Shown in pieces: positions 26,682-34,407 of a DNA stretch of 64,000 nucleotides (positions are counted from its first letter, which is position 1; each line of letters opens with the position of its first letter). The notes under the pieces are model-generated. The model did no database searches and was not told the DNA's origin. It saw nothing but the letters and a program-made list of their open reading frames with translations. This stretch comes from Pullichristensenella sp963930055 (GTDB lineage: Bacteria; Bacillota; Clostridia; Christensenellales; Aristaeellaceae): NCBI GenBank assembly GCA_963930055.1, contig CAWVKS010000005.1, forward strand, positions 119,150-183,149, written 5' to 3'. The position numbers and the translations under genes were made by a program.

Positions 26682-26710
26682 ATTATAGCACGCCGCGCCC
26701 GCCCCCGCAA
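26682..26710 (-). promoter_or_regulatory. Promoter of the T-box-pheST operon
   Basis: Minus strand: TTGCGG (26710-26705), 17-base spacer, TATAAT (26687-26682). The predicted start near 26675 fits the 5' end of the T-box stem I. Confidence 0.75.
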
Positions 26711-26736
26711 GCGCTTTTACCGAAACTTCATGGCGT

Positions 26737-27453
26737 TCAGTTGACGAACATCGCCGCGCGCCTGCGGTAGTAGGCGCGGTTACACACCGTCAGCAGAAGC
26801 TGGGCGAACATGGCGATAAACACGTTGCCGGGCATGACCTCGCCGACGATGAGCCACAAGGCCGCGAGCGCCGCGAGACAATAGGCGAGCGGTGCAACAT
26901 TGGCCCACAGCAAAAGACGCGGCCCGTTCCGCCGGAAATGCGCCAGTTCCCAACAGGCAAAGAGCTGCAAAAAGGCGATGCCGAACATGCACAGGGCGGT
27001 AAAGGCGTTCATCAGCGCCAGCGCGTCGGCGGTGGGGGAGAGGCCGAGCGTCGTGTTGTTGCGGGATAGCATCCGCAGCCCCTCCGCCATAAGGACCAGC
27101 GCCTCGGCCCAGAGCGCAAAATAGACGAGAAAGCCGTGCCACCGCAGGGGCATGCCCGCGCCCGGCGCGGGTCCGACGTCGGAACTGTCGCGGCTCTCCA
27201 AAGACGCGGAAATCTCCTTCGCCCACGACAGGGCTGCCTGATAAAACTCGTCCAGCGCGCAGTCCTTGCGCGCCTGCCATGTGGCAAAGGCGAGATCCAC
27301 GCAGGCGTCAAAGCCCTCCTGCGGCGCGATGACGGAGGCGCTTTTCAGCCCTCTCACCTGCGAAGGCAGCGCCGCGAACACCGCCAGAAGCCCGTCGGCG
27401 TCCGCCTGCGCTGTGTCTGGTTTGTACGTTAAGCAGATCGTGCGGTGAAACAT
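26737..27453 (-). CDS. Dabb-like domain fused to membrane helices, paralogue A
   Basis: 238 residues. Residues 1-75 (MFHRTICLTYKPDTAQADADG, then FDACVDLAFATWQA) resemble a Dabb-type ferredoxin-like domain in spacing and in the hydrophobic Val/Leu strand pattern. The second half has four hydrophobic helices (LVYFALWAEALVLMA; MNAFTALCMFGIAFLQLF; PLAYCLAALAALWLIV; VFIAMFAQLLLTV) and ends YYRRRAAMFVN. The gene starting at 28219 encodes a paralogue with the same N- and C-terminal signatures, 19 bases upstream. Family and function unknown; the Dabb assignment is inference. Confidence 0.65.
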   Translation of the reverse strand: MFHRTICLTYKPDTAQADADGLLAVFAALPSQVRGLKSASVIAPQEGFDACVDLAFATWQARKDCALDEFYQAALSWAKEISASLESRDSSDVGPAPGAGMPLRWHGFLVYFALWAEALVLMAEGLRMLSRNNTTLGLSPTADALALMNAFTALCMFGIAFLQLFACWELAHFRRNGPRLLLWANVAPLAYCLAALAALWLIVGEVMPGNVFIAMFAQLLLTVCNRAYYRRRAAMFVN

Positions 27454-27472
27454 CGCCGCCTCCTTTGCCGCG

Positions 27473-28219
27473 TCAGTTGACGAACATCGCCGCGCGCTTG
27501 CGGTAGTAGACCTGATTGGCCCAGGTCATCAGCGCGCCCTCGATGAGGATCAGCCACATGTCCGGCGTCATGACGTAGGAAAGCCCCACGCCGCTGACCA
27601 GCCACACCGCCACCACCTGCAACACGCTCAGAATGACCGTGGAGGCGTACAGCCACACCACCATCTGCGGCGCTTTGCGGGAAAAGCGCGCCAGGGCGTT
27701 GCGGGTGATGAACTGAAACACGGCGATGCCGATCAGACAGAGGCTGCTGAAAATATCCAACCCCCAAAGCGCCGGATAAGCGTCGTAGACGGCGGCATAT
27801 TCGCCGCCAAAACAGCTGAAAAGCGTCGATATGCCGGAAACGCCGTTGAGGATCGCCCCCGCCCACAGCGCGAAATAGATGAGGAATTTGTGCCACTTCA
27901 TCGGCAGGGCCGTGCCATAGGCGTCGTAGGCCGCGCCCTGTTCATCGACCGATTCTTTGCTCTCCAGTTGTTCCGCGAGCTCCTGCGCCCGGCTCCAGGC
28001 AGCGCGCCAGGCGTCGCTGAAATCGCAGGCGCGCCGCGCCTGTTCCGTGGCAAAGCAGAGGTCTATGCCCGCGTCGTAAAGCATCTCCGTGAGGTTCACC
28101 GAGACGTTGACCAGCCCTTCCACCTGCCTGGACAGGTTCTGAAATGCGCGCAGCATCTCCGAAGCGTCGGCCTGCGTCACGCCCTGCTTGTATTTGATGT
28201 AGATCGTGCGGTGAAACAT
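27473..28219 (-). CDS. Dabb-like domain fused to membrane helices, paralogue B
   Basis: 248 residues from ATG 28219 (GGAGCAG upstream). It opens MFHRTIYIKYKQGVTQADAS and ends YYRKRAAMFVN, closely matching paralogue A at both ends. A soluble N-terminal domain of about 75 residues and a short acidic linker (EQLESKESVDEQG) precede four hydrophobic helices starting WHKFLIYFALWAGAIL. The two genes lie head-to-tail, indicating tandem duplication. They diverge from the XRE-cupin regulator, which might control them. No known family. Confidence 0.65.
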   Translation of the reverse strand: MFHRTIYIKYKQGVTQADASEMLRAFQNLSRQVEGLVNVSVNLTEMLYDAGIDLCFATEQARRACDFSDAWRAAWSRAQELAEQLESKESVDEQGAAYDAYGTALPMKWHKFLIYFALWAGAILNGVSGISTLFSCFGGEYAAVYDAYPALWGLDIFSSLCLIGIAVFQFITRNALARFSRKAPQMVVWLYASTVILSVLQVVAVWLVSGVGLSYVMTPDMWLILIEGALMTWANQVYYRKRAAMFVN

Positions 28220-28319
28220 TGTCTGCTCCTTTCCCATTCTCGCGCGGCGCTGTCTGCGCCTCTCGCCCAAATTCTATCACAAATCGTAAAGCTCCGCAAC
28301 ACTTTTTAACATTTCCCGC

Positions 28320-28348
28320 TTGTCAGGGCGGCGAAAAAAAGGTATACT
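28320..28348 (+). promoter_or_regulatory. Promoter of the XRE-cupin/ligase operon
   Basis: TTGTCA at 28320-28325, 17-base spacer, TATACT at 28343-28348; near-consensus sigma-A promoter. Confidence 0.75.
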
Positions 28349-28381
28349 ATGGTTAATTCCACGGCCTAAGGAGGGATTCAA

Positions 28382-28936
28382 GTGTCCGATCAGGTCAGGC
28401 AGATCGCCCAACGGGTGAAGGAACTGCGCGAAATATCGGACCTCACGGTTGCGGAGGTCGCCTCGAAGGTCGAGTTGTCCCCCGAGGAATACGAAGCCTA
28501 CGAGAGCGGCCGCGTCGATATGTCCATCAGCCTGCTCATCAAGTTGAGCGAATTGTACGGCGTGGACACCACCACGCTTTTGACCGGGCAGGCGCCGCGC
28601 CTGAGCGTTTGCGCCCTGACCCGCCGCAACATGGGCACGACGGTCAAGCGTGCCAAACACTACATTTACAAGAATCTCGCCTATAACTTCAACCACCGCA
28701 AGATCGAGCCGCTGCTGGTCACGGTCGAGCCCGGCACCAACGCCGATATGGAGACCAACAGCCACGAGGGCCACGAATTCGACTATGTGCTTCAGGGCGC
28801 GCTGCGCCTCAAGGTCGGGGACCAGGACATGATCCTCAACGAGGGCGATTCCGCCTATTACGACTCGATCCATCCCCACGCCATGCAGGCGCATGGGGAC
28901 AAGACGTGCGTGTTCCTTGCGATGGTGATCCCGTAG
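28382..28936 (+). CDS. XRE-type HTH regulator with C-terminal cupin domain
   Basis: 184 residues starting with GTG 28382 after AAGGAGGG. N-terminal HTH (about 6-65: RVKELREISDLTVAEVASKVELSP) and a C-terminal cupin (about 110-180) with the HEGHEFDYVLQG metal/ligand-type motif and SIHPHAMQAHG. HTH-cupin proteins sense a small molecule in the cupin barrel. The acyl-CoA synthetase follows after 19 bases, an arrangement seen in other anaerobes; here the cupin regulator probably autoregulates the ligase operon. Confidence 0.88.
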   Translation: MSDQVRQIAQRVKELREISDLTVAEVASKVELSPEEYEAYESGRVDMSISLLIKLSELYGVDTTTLLTGQAPRLSVCALTRRNMGTTVKRAKHYIYKNLAYNFNHRKIEPLLVTVEPGTNADMETNSHEGHEFDYVLQGALRLKVGDQDMILNEGDSAYYDSIHPHAMQAHGDKTCVFLAMVIP

Positions 28937-28955
28937 GCAGAATACGGAGGAAACG

Positions 28956-30616
28956 ATGAATCTGCTGTCGCGCTTTACCCGGCCTGATTACAAGGACGGC
29001 GAGGATTTCCTTGCCCATTACAGCTATACCGCCCCGGAAAACTTCAACTTCGCCCGCGATGTCATCGACGAATACGCCCGCCTCGCCCCCGATCAGGTGG
29101 CGATGATCTGGACAAACGACGCTGGCGAAGAACACATTTTCACCTTCGCCGAGCTTGCCCGCCTCTCTATCAAGGCGGCCAACGCCCTGCGCGCCTTGGG
29201 CGTGCAGAAAGGCGAGCCGGTGCTTTTGATGCTCAAGCGCCGCTATGAATACTGGCTGTGCGCGCTGGGGCTGATGCGCATCGGCGCCATCCAGATCCCC
29301 GCCACCCACCAGTTGCAGGAAAAGGACATCACCTACCGCGTCAACGCCGCCGACGCCCGCACGCTCATCTGCGTGGGCGAGGAAGAGCTGCTCTCCCATG
29401 TGCGCGCCTCGAAGGAAAAGTGCCCGCATCTGCGCGTCACCGCCGCGTTGGGCGGCGCGCACGAGGGCTTTGAGGACTTTGACCACCTGCTTGCCGAAGC
29501 GCCGGACACCATGGACGGCTGCTACGACCCCGCGCCGGAGGACGTGATGCTCATCTACTTCACCTCCGGCACCACCGGCATGCCCAAGATGCTGGCGCAC
29601 GATTTCCGCTACGGCCTCGGCCACCTCATCACCGGCGCCTTCTGGCACAACCTCACCGACAAGAGCATCCACATCACCACCGCCGATTCCGGCTGGGCCA
29701 AGTGCGGCTGGGGCAAGTTCTACGGCCAGTGGATCGCCGGCGCGGTCAACTTCATCTACGATTTCGACCGCTTCAACGCTCAGAAGATGCTTTCCATGCT
29801 GGCCAAATACCATGTCACCAGCTTCTGCGCGCCGCCGACCATCTACCGCTTCCTCATCAAGGAGGATTTCAGCGGCCACGATCTTTCCGCCCTCCAGTGG
29901 GCCACCTGCGCCGGCGAGCCGCTCAACCCGGAGGTCTACAACCAGTTTTACCGCCTCACGGGCGTAAAGATCCACGAGGCCTTTGGCCAGAGCGAGACCA
30001 CGCCGCTGCTCGTCACCCACAAGTGGATGGAGCCCGTGCCCGGTTCCACCGGCGTGCCCAGCCCGCACTACCACATCCGCGTGGTGGACGCCACCGGGCG
30101 CGACGTGGAGCGCGGCGAGGAGGGCGAACTGTGCATCGACGTCTCCGAGGGCCGTCCCTGCGGCCTGTTCATGGGCTATTACAAGGACCCGGAACAGACG
30201 CGCTACGCCTTCCGCAACGGCATGTACCACACCGGCGACATGGTCTGGGCGGATGAGGAGGGCTACTACCACTTCATCGGCCGCGCCGACGACGTCATCA
30301 AGTCCTCCGGCTACCGCATCGGCCCCTTCGAGGTCGAAAGCGCCCTCATCAGCCACCCCGCGGTCATCGAGTGCGCCATCACCGGCGTGCCGGACCCCGT
30401 GCGCGGGCAGGTGGTCAAGGCCACCGTGGTGCTCGTCAAGGGCTACGAGCGAGCGAGGAGCTGAAAAAAGAACTGCAAAACCACGTCAAGCACGTCACCG
30501 CGCCCTATAAATACCCGCGCATCGTGGAATTTGTCGACGAGCTGCCCAAGACGGTTTCCGGCAAGATACAGCGCGCCCGCCTGCGCAAGCAGGATGCGGA
30601 GAAGGCCGGGAAGTAG
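28956..30616 (+). CDS. AMP-forming acyl-CoA synthetase (MACS-like), one frameshift
   Basis: Activates a carboxylic acid to its CoA thioester through an acyl-adenylate. The P-loop YFTSGTTGMPK is at about residues 202-212, and the A8/hinge region YHFIGRADDVIKSSGYRIGP lies near 440-460. The segment GWAKCGWGKFYGQWIAGA is typical of medium-chain/ACSM-type synthetases. The frame is lost at about 30450-30455 (one base missing in GAGCGAGCGAGG); downstream the correct frame reads ELKKELQNHVK and PKTVSGKIQRARLR, containing the catalytic Lys of motif A10. Corrected length about 553 residues. The substrate acid cannot be told. Confidence 0.88.
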
Positions 30617-30635
30617 ACAAAGCCATACGGACGGA

Positions 30636-30665
30636 CGCGCGCGCCAGAAGTTTCCGGCGCGCGCG
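30636..30665. repeat. GC-rich hairpin after the acyl-CoA synthetase gene
   Basis: Ten-bp inverted repeat CGCGCGCGCC (30636-30645) / GGCGCGCGCG (30656-30665), no T-run. It may stabilise or separate the ligase message from the permease gene. Confidence 0.4.
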
Positions 30666-30695
30666 AAGCATAGACAGAAATCTGGGGGAAGGGAA

Positions 30696-31733
30696 ATGCG
30701 CTTCAAAGCACTTGTACGCAAATTCTATCAACGCTATCTGCTCGACGCCATGAGCGCCATGGCGCTGGGCCTGTTCGCCTCGCTCATCATCGGCCTGATC
30801 CTCACGCAGCTTTCGATGATCCCGGCGCTCAACTTCCTCGCCAGCTATGGCGAGATCGTCTCCGCCTCCTCGCCGGTGGTGGGCGCGGCCATCGGCGTGG
30901 CCATCGCCTATGGCCTCAAGGTCGCGCCGCTGGCCATGTTCTCCTCCGCCGCCACGGGCGCGCTCGGCTATCAGCTCGGCGGCCCGGTGGGGGCCTACTT
31001 CGCCGCCGTGGTCGGCGCGGAACTGGGCAACCTCGTCTCCGGCAGGACCAGGGTGGACATCATCGTCGTGCCCATCGTCTCCATCGTCTCCGGCTGCTTC
31101 ATCGCCACCTGGTCGGCCCCGGGCATCAATAACGCCGTCGCCGCCCTGCAAAGGTTTCTGGAAATGGCCACCACGCTGCAGCCCATCCCCATGGGCGTCA
31201 TCGTCTCCGTGGTCTTTGGCCTGGCGCTGACCGCGCCCATCTCCTCGGCGGCGCTGGCGGCCATGGTCTTTACCGTGGCCGAGGGCGAAGTCATGGGGGA
31301 GGGCCTGCTTCTGGCGGCGGGCGCGGCCACGGCTGGCTGCTGCGCGCAGATGGTGGGCTTTGCCGTGGCAAGCTATCGGGAAAACCGCGTCGCCGGCCTC
31401 ATCGCGCAGGGCATCGGCACCTCCATGCTGCAAGTGGGCAACATACTCGCGCATCCGGCCATCCTCCTGCCGCCTACCATCGCCTCGGCCATCACCGGCC
31501 CTCTGGCGACCACGCTCTTTCAAATGAAGAACACCTCCGCCTCGGCGGGCATGGGTACCTCCGGCCTCGTCGGCCAGTTCGGCACCTGGGCGGCGATGGC
31601 GGGGGAGAGCGGCGTGCTGTTCAAGATACTGCTTCTGCACATCGTCCTGCCCGCCGCCCTCACGCTGCTCATCTCCGAGTTCATGCGCAAAAAGGGCTGG
31701 ATCAAGTTCGGAGATATGAAGCTCGACCTGTAA
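30696..31733 (+). CDS. EIIC-like permease (PTS_EIIC_2 family)
   Basis: 345 residues with about eight to ten membrane helices. Repeated Gly/Ala-rich helices (SPVVGAAIGVAIAYGL; GPVGAYFAAVVGAELGNLVSG) and the NTSASAGMGTSGLVGQFGTW loop match the PF13303-type sugar-transporter EIIC domain found in Clostridia. No EIIA or EIIB partner is encoded nearby, so whether it phosphorylates its cargo is unclear. ATG 30696 follows GGGGGAAGGG. It lies 79 bases after the ligase gene on the same strand. Confidence 0.8.
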   Translation: MRFKALVRKFYQRYLLDAMSAMALGLFASLIIGLILTQLSMIPALNFLASYGEIVSASSPVVGAAIGVAIAYGLKVAPLAMFSSAATGALGYQLGGPVGAYFAAVVGAELGNLVSGRTRVDIIVVPIVSIVSGCFIATWSAPGINNAVAALQRFLEMATTLQPIPMGVIVSVVFGLALTAPISSAALAAMVFTVAEGEVMGEGLLLAAGAATAGCCAQMVGFAVASYRENRVAGLIAQGIGTSMLQVGNILAHPAILLPPTIASAITGPLATTLFQMKNTSASAGMGTSGLVGQFGTWAAMAGESGVLFKILLLHIVLPAALTLLISEFMRKKGWIKFGDMKLDL

Positions 31734-31738
31734 GAAGG

Positions 31739-32125
31739 TCAGGCTCGATCCGCATAGAGCAGATAATGGTCGCCATATTCTCCATGCCAATAGGCGAGCT
31801 GGCCGGGAATGCAGGAGATGAGGTCGGCAGAATCGACGTTCTCCCAAGTCAGCATCTGCCGGAGCGGGGCAAATGTGCCGTCCACGGCCTTGAAGCGGCT
31901 GAGGATATAGCAATCTTCCGGCGCGCCCCGCTCCTTGAGCAGGGAATATGCGTCCTGGGGGCTGTCAACAATGATGCGGTGAAAAAGCAACGGCTCCAGA
32001 TACTGCTCAATATGCCCGAGAAAGTGGTCGCGCTTTTGCGGATGCGACAGCTCAAACAGCGCCCGTTCGCGCTTGCGCTTGATGACCATACCTTCCACGA
32101 TCATGCGTTCGATGGCAGCGTTCAT
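31739..32125 (-). CDS. Hypothetical protein
   Basis: 128 residues, soluble and mixed alpha/beta in appearance (ALFELSHPQKRDHFLGHIEQYLEPLLFHR; YILSRFKAVDGTF). ATG 32125 is preferred over 32131 because AGGAGG then has about 8 bases of spacing. No known family. It converges on the EIIC-like gene with 5 bases between the stops, and lies downstream of the methyltransferase on the same strand, beyond a hairpin. Confidence 0.6.
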   Translation of the reverse strand: MNAAIERMIVEGMVIKRKRERALFELSHPQKRDHFLGHIEQYLEPLLFHRIIVDSPQDAYSLLKERGAPEDCYILSRFKAVDGTFAPLRQMLTWENVDSADLISCIPGQLAYWHGEYGDHYLLYADRA

Positions 32126-32142
32126 ACCCATTCCCTCCTATG

Positions 32143-32178
32143 AAGGACGGCGAAAGCTCCCCAGCTCCCGCCGTCCTT
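32143..32178 (-). terminator. Hairpin downstream of the methyltransferase gene
   Basis: Nine-bp arms AAGGACGGC (32143-32151) / GCCGTCCTT (32170-32178). It begins 2 bases after the methyltransferase stop. The T-run is short on the minus strand, so termination may be partial. Confidence 0.45.
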
Positions 32179-32179
32179 T

Positions 32180-32920
32180 TCACACCTTTTGCGCCGCCAC
32201 CAGCATCATCATCGGCCTTCGCAGTTCGTCGCGCATGCCCTCCATGTCCAGCATATGCCCTGGCGGCTGCGGCTCGACCACGCGGCGCAGTTGGAAGCCG
32301 CGCGTCAAAAGGCCGTCCAGTATGGTGGTCAGCGTGTGATGGTACTTGGTGACGCGCTCGCCGAGGAACACCGCCTCGCGCGCCCCCTCCGCAAAGTAGT
32401 TGTCCACGGGGAAGTGGAGGATTTCGCCCTTTTCGTCGCGGTACCAGTCCTGACTGCCGTAGGCGGTGAAGATGGGATGCTCGATGGAAAAGACGAACGC
32501 CCCGCCCGGCGCGAGCCAGCGATACACCTTTTCCGCCATCCCGCCGAAGTCCGCCACGTAGTGCAGCGCCAGCGAACTGAGCGCGACGTCAAAGGCGGCG
32601 TCGGGGAAGTCTATGTCCTCCATGGCGGCGCGGATGTAACGCGCATTGCCGTTTCCCGTCTTTTCCCGCGCCACGGCGAGCATCTTTTCGGAGATGTCCA
32701 CGCCCGTCACCGCCGCCGCGCCGTGCTCCAGCGCGTAAATGCAGTGCCAGCCGTAGCCGCAGCCCAAATCGAGCACGCGCCTGCCGGCAAAGCCGGGCAG
32801 CAGCGTTCGCAGCGTCTCCCATTCGCCCGCCGCGCTGAGGCCGCCCCGAGAGCGCGGCATTTCGCCGTACTTTGCGAAGAAAACAGGGTCGTCGTAGCGG
32901 TTTTCTTTCATGGATGCCAT
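32180..32920 (-). CDS. SAM-dependent class I methyltransferase
   Basis: 246 residues. Motif I VLDLGCGYGWH (about 50-60), a GVDISEKML loop and the DVALSSLALHYV post-motif II identify a class I (UbiE/BioC-like) methyltransferase. Substrate unknown. The start ATG 32920 shares its A with the glpK stop (TGATG), a typical reinitiation arrangement; GGAGGAG lies 7 bases upstream. It is the last gene of the propeller-glpK-methyltransferase operon. Confidence 0.85.
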   Translation of the reverse strand: MASMKENRYDDPVFFAKYGEMPRSRGGLSAAGEWETLRTLLPGFAGRRVLDLGCGYGWHCIYALEHGAAAVTGVDISEKMLAVAREKTGNGNARYIRAAMEDIDFPDAAFDVALSSLALHYVADFGGMAEKVYRWLAPGGAFVFSIEHPIFTAYGSQDWYRDEKGEILHFPVDNYFAEGAREAVFLGERVTKYHHTLTTILDGLLTRGFQLRRVVEPQPPGHMLDMEGMRDELRRPMMMLVAAQKV

Positions 32921-34407
32921 CAGCTCTCCTCCCAGCCGCTGCTCTTTTCCACCGCGCGGTGCCACTGGCGCAGCAGATGGCGGCGGGTGGCCTCGTCCAT
33001 ATTGGGCACGAATTCGCGCTCGCTCTCGCTCAGGGCGCGCAGCTGGTCGTCGCTCCACAGCCCCACGGCGCGCCCGGCCAGCATCGCCGCGCCCAGCGCC
33101 GTGGATTCAATGACCGCCGGGCGCTGCACGCGCGTGCCGAGTATGTCAGCCTGGAACTGCATGAGAAAATCGTTGGCGCTCGCCCCGCCGTCCACGTGCA
33201 ATACGTTCAGGCGCGTGGAACTGTCGCGGCTCATTGCCTCGAGCACGTCCGCGGACTGGTAGGCGATGGCCTCCAGCGCCGCGCGGACGATGTGCGCCCT
33301 GCCCGTGCCGCGCGTAAGGCCGACGATGGTGCCGCGGCTGTACATGTCCCAGTGCGGCGCGCCCAGCCCGGTGAAGGCGGGCACGAAGTAGACGTTGCCG
33401 TTGTCGGCGATGGAAGCGGCCACCGCTTCGGACTCCGCCGCCGAGGCGATCAACCCCATCTCGTCGCGCAGCCACTTGACCACCGCTCCGGCGACGAACA
33501 CGCTGCCTTCCAGCGCGTAGCGCGCCTGCCCGTCCAGTTGCCAGGCGATGGTGGTGATCAGGTCGCTGACGGACTTGACCGGGTGCAGCCCCGTGTTCAT
33601 CAGCAAAAAGCAGCCCGTGCCATAGGTGTTTTTCGACATGCCCGGGGCGTAGCAACCGTGGCCGAACAGCGCCGCCTGCTGGTCGCCCACCAGCGCCGCC
33701 ACGGGGATCTCCCGCCCAAGCACGCGCTTGTCGAGCATGCCGACGACGCCGGAGGTGTCCACCACCCTGGGCAGCACCTGCTCCGGGATGTCCATCGCCC
33801 GCAAAAGCACTTCGTCCCAGCGGTGCTCGTAGATGTTGTAGAGCATGGTGCGCGCGGCGTTGGTGGCGTCGGTAACGTGTGGATGTCCGACGCACAGGCG
33901 GTTGGCAAGAAAGCTGTCCACCGTGCCAAAGCACAGTTCGCCCTTTTCAGCGCGGGCGCGCGCGTCCGGCGCCGTATCCAGCAGCCATTGCAATTTGGTG
34001 CCGGAGAAGTAGGCGTCGGGGATCAACCCCGTGCGGTCGCGCACCACGTTGCCCAGCCCGTCGCGCTTCAACCGCTCGATTAGCGGCGCGGTGCGACGGC
34101 ACTGCCAGACGATGGCGTTGTAGAGCGGCTTTTGCGTCTCCCGCTCCCACAAAAGCGTGGTCTCGCGCTGACTGGTGACGCCTACGGCCACGATGTCCTT
34201 GAGGCGCACGCCGCTCTTTTCCACCGCCGCGCGCGCGGCGTCCACCTGACTTTGCAATATGTCCTCCGGCCGGTGCTCCACCCAGCCCGGCTTGGGATAG
34301 AGCTGCGGGAACTCGATGCCATGCGAGGCCACGGGCTTGCCGTGTTCGTCAAAGAGCACCGCGCGGGAACTGGTCGTTCCCTGATCGAGCGCCAATATGT
34401 ACTTCAT
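32920..34407 (-). CDS. glpK: Glycerol kinase
   Basis: 495 residues, full length and in frame. FGGY-family signatures are MKYILALDQGTTSSRAV at the N-terminus, VTSQRETTLLWERETQ, the substrate-binding FGTVDSFLANRL segment and the C-terminal ATP site HVDGGASANDFLMQFQADI. It phosphorylates glycerol to sn-glycerol 3-phosphate. It overlaps the upstream propeller gene by ATGA and the downstream methyltransferase by TGATG. No glycerol facilitator or GlpD gene is next to it, and the pairing with a secreted propeller is unusual. Confidence 0.93.
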   Translation of the reverse strand: MKYILALDQGTTSSRAVLFDEHGKPVASHGIEFPQLYPKPGWVEHRPEDILQSQVDAARAAVEKSGVRLKDIVAVGVTSQRETTLLWERETQKPLYNAIVWQCRRTAPLIERLKRDGLGNVVRDRTGLIPDAYFSGTKLQWLLDTAPDARARAEKGELCFGTVDSFLANRLCVGHPHVTDATNAARTMLYNIYEHRWDEVLLRAMDIPEQVLPRVVDTSGVVGMLDKRVLGREIPVAALVGDQQAALFGHGCYAPGMSKNTYGTGCFLLMNTGLHPVKSVSDLITTIAWQLDGQARYALEGSVFVAGAVVKWLRDEMGLIASAAESEAVAASIADNGNVYFVPAFTGLGAPHWDMYSRGTIVGLTRGTGRAHIVRAALEAIAYQSADVLEAMSRDSSTRLNVLHVDGGASANDFLMQFQADILGTRVQRPAVIESTALGAAMLAGRAVGLWSDDQLRALSESEREFVPNMDEATRRHLLRQWHRAVEKSSGWEES

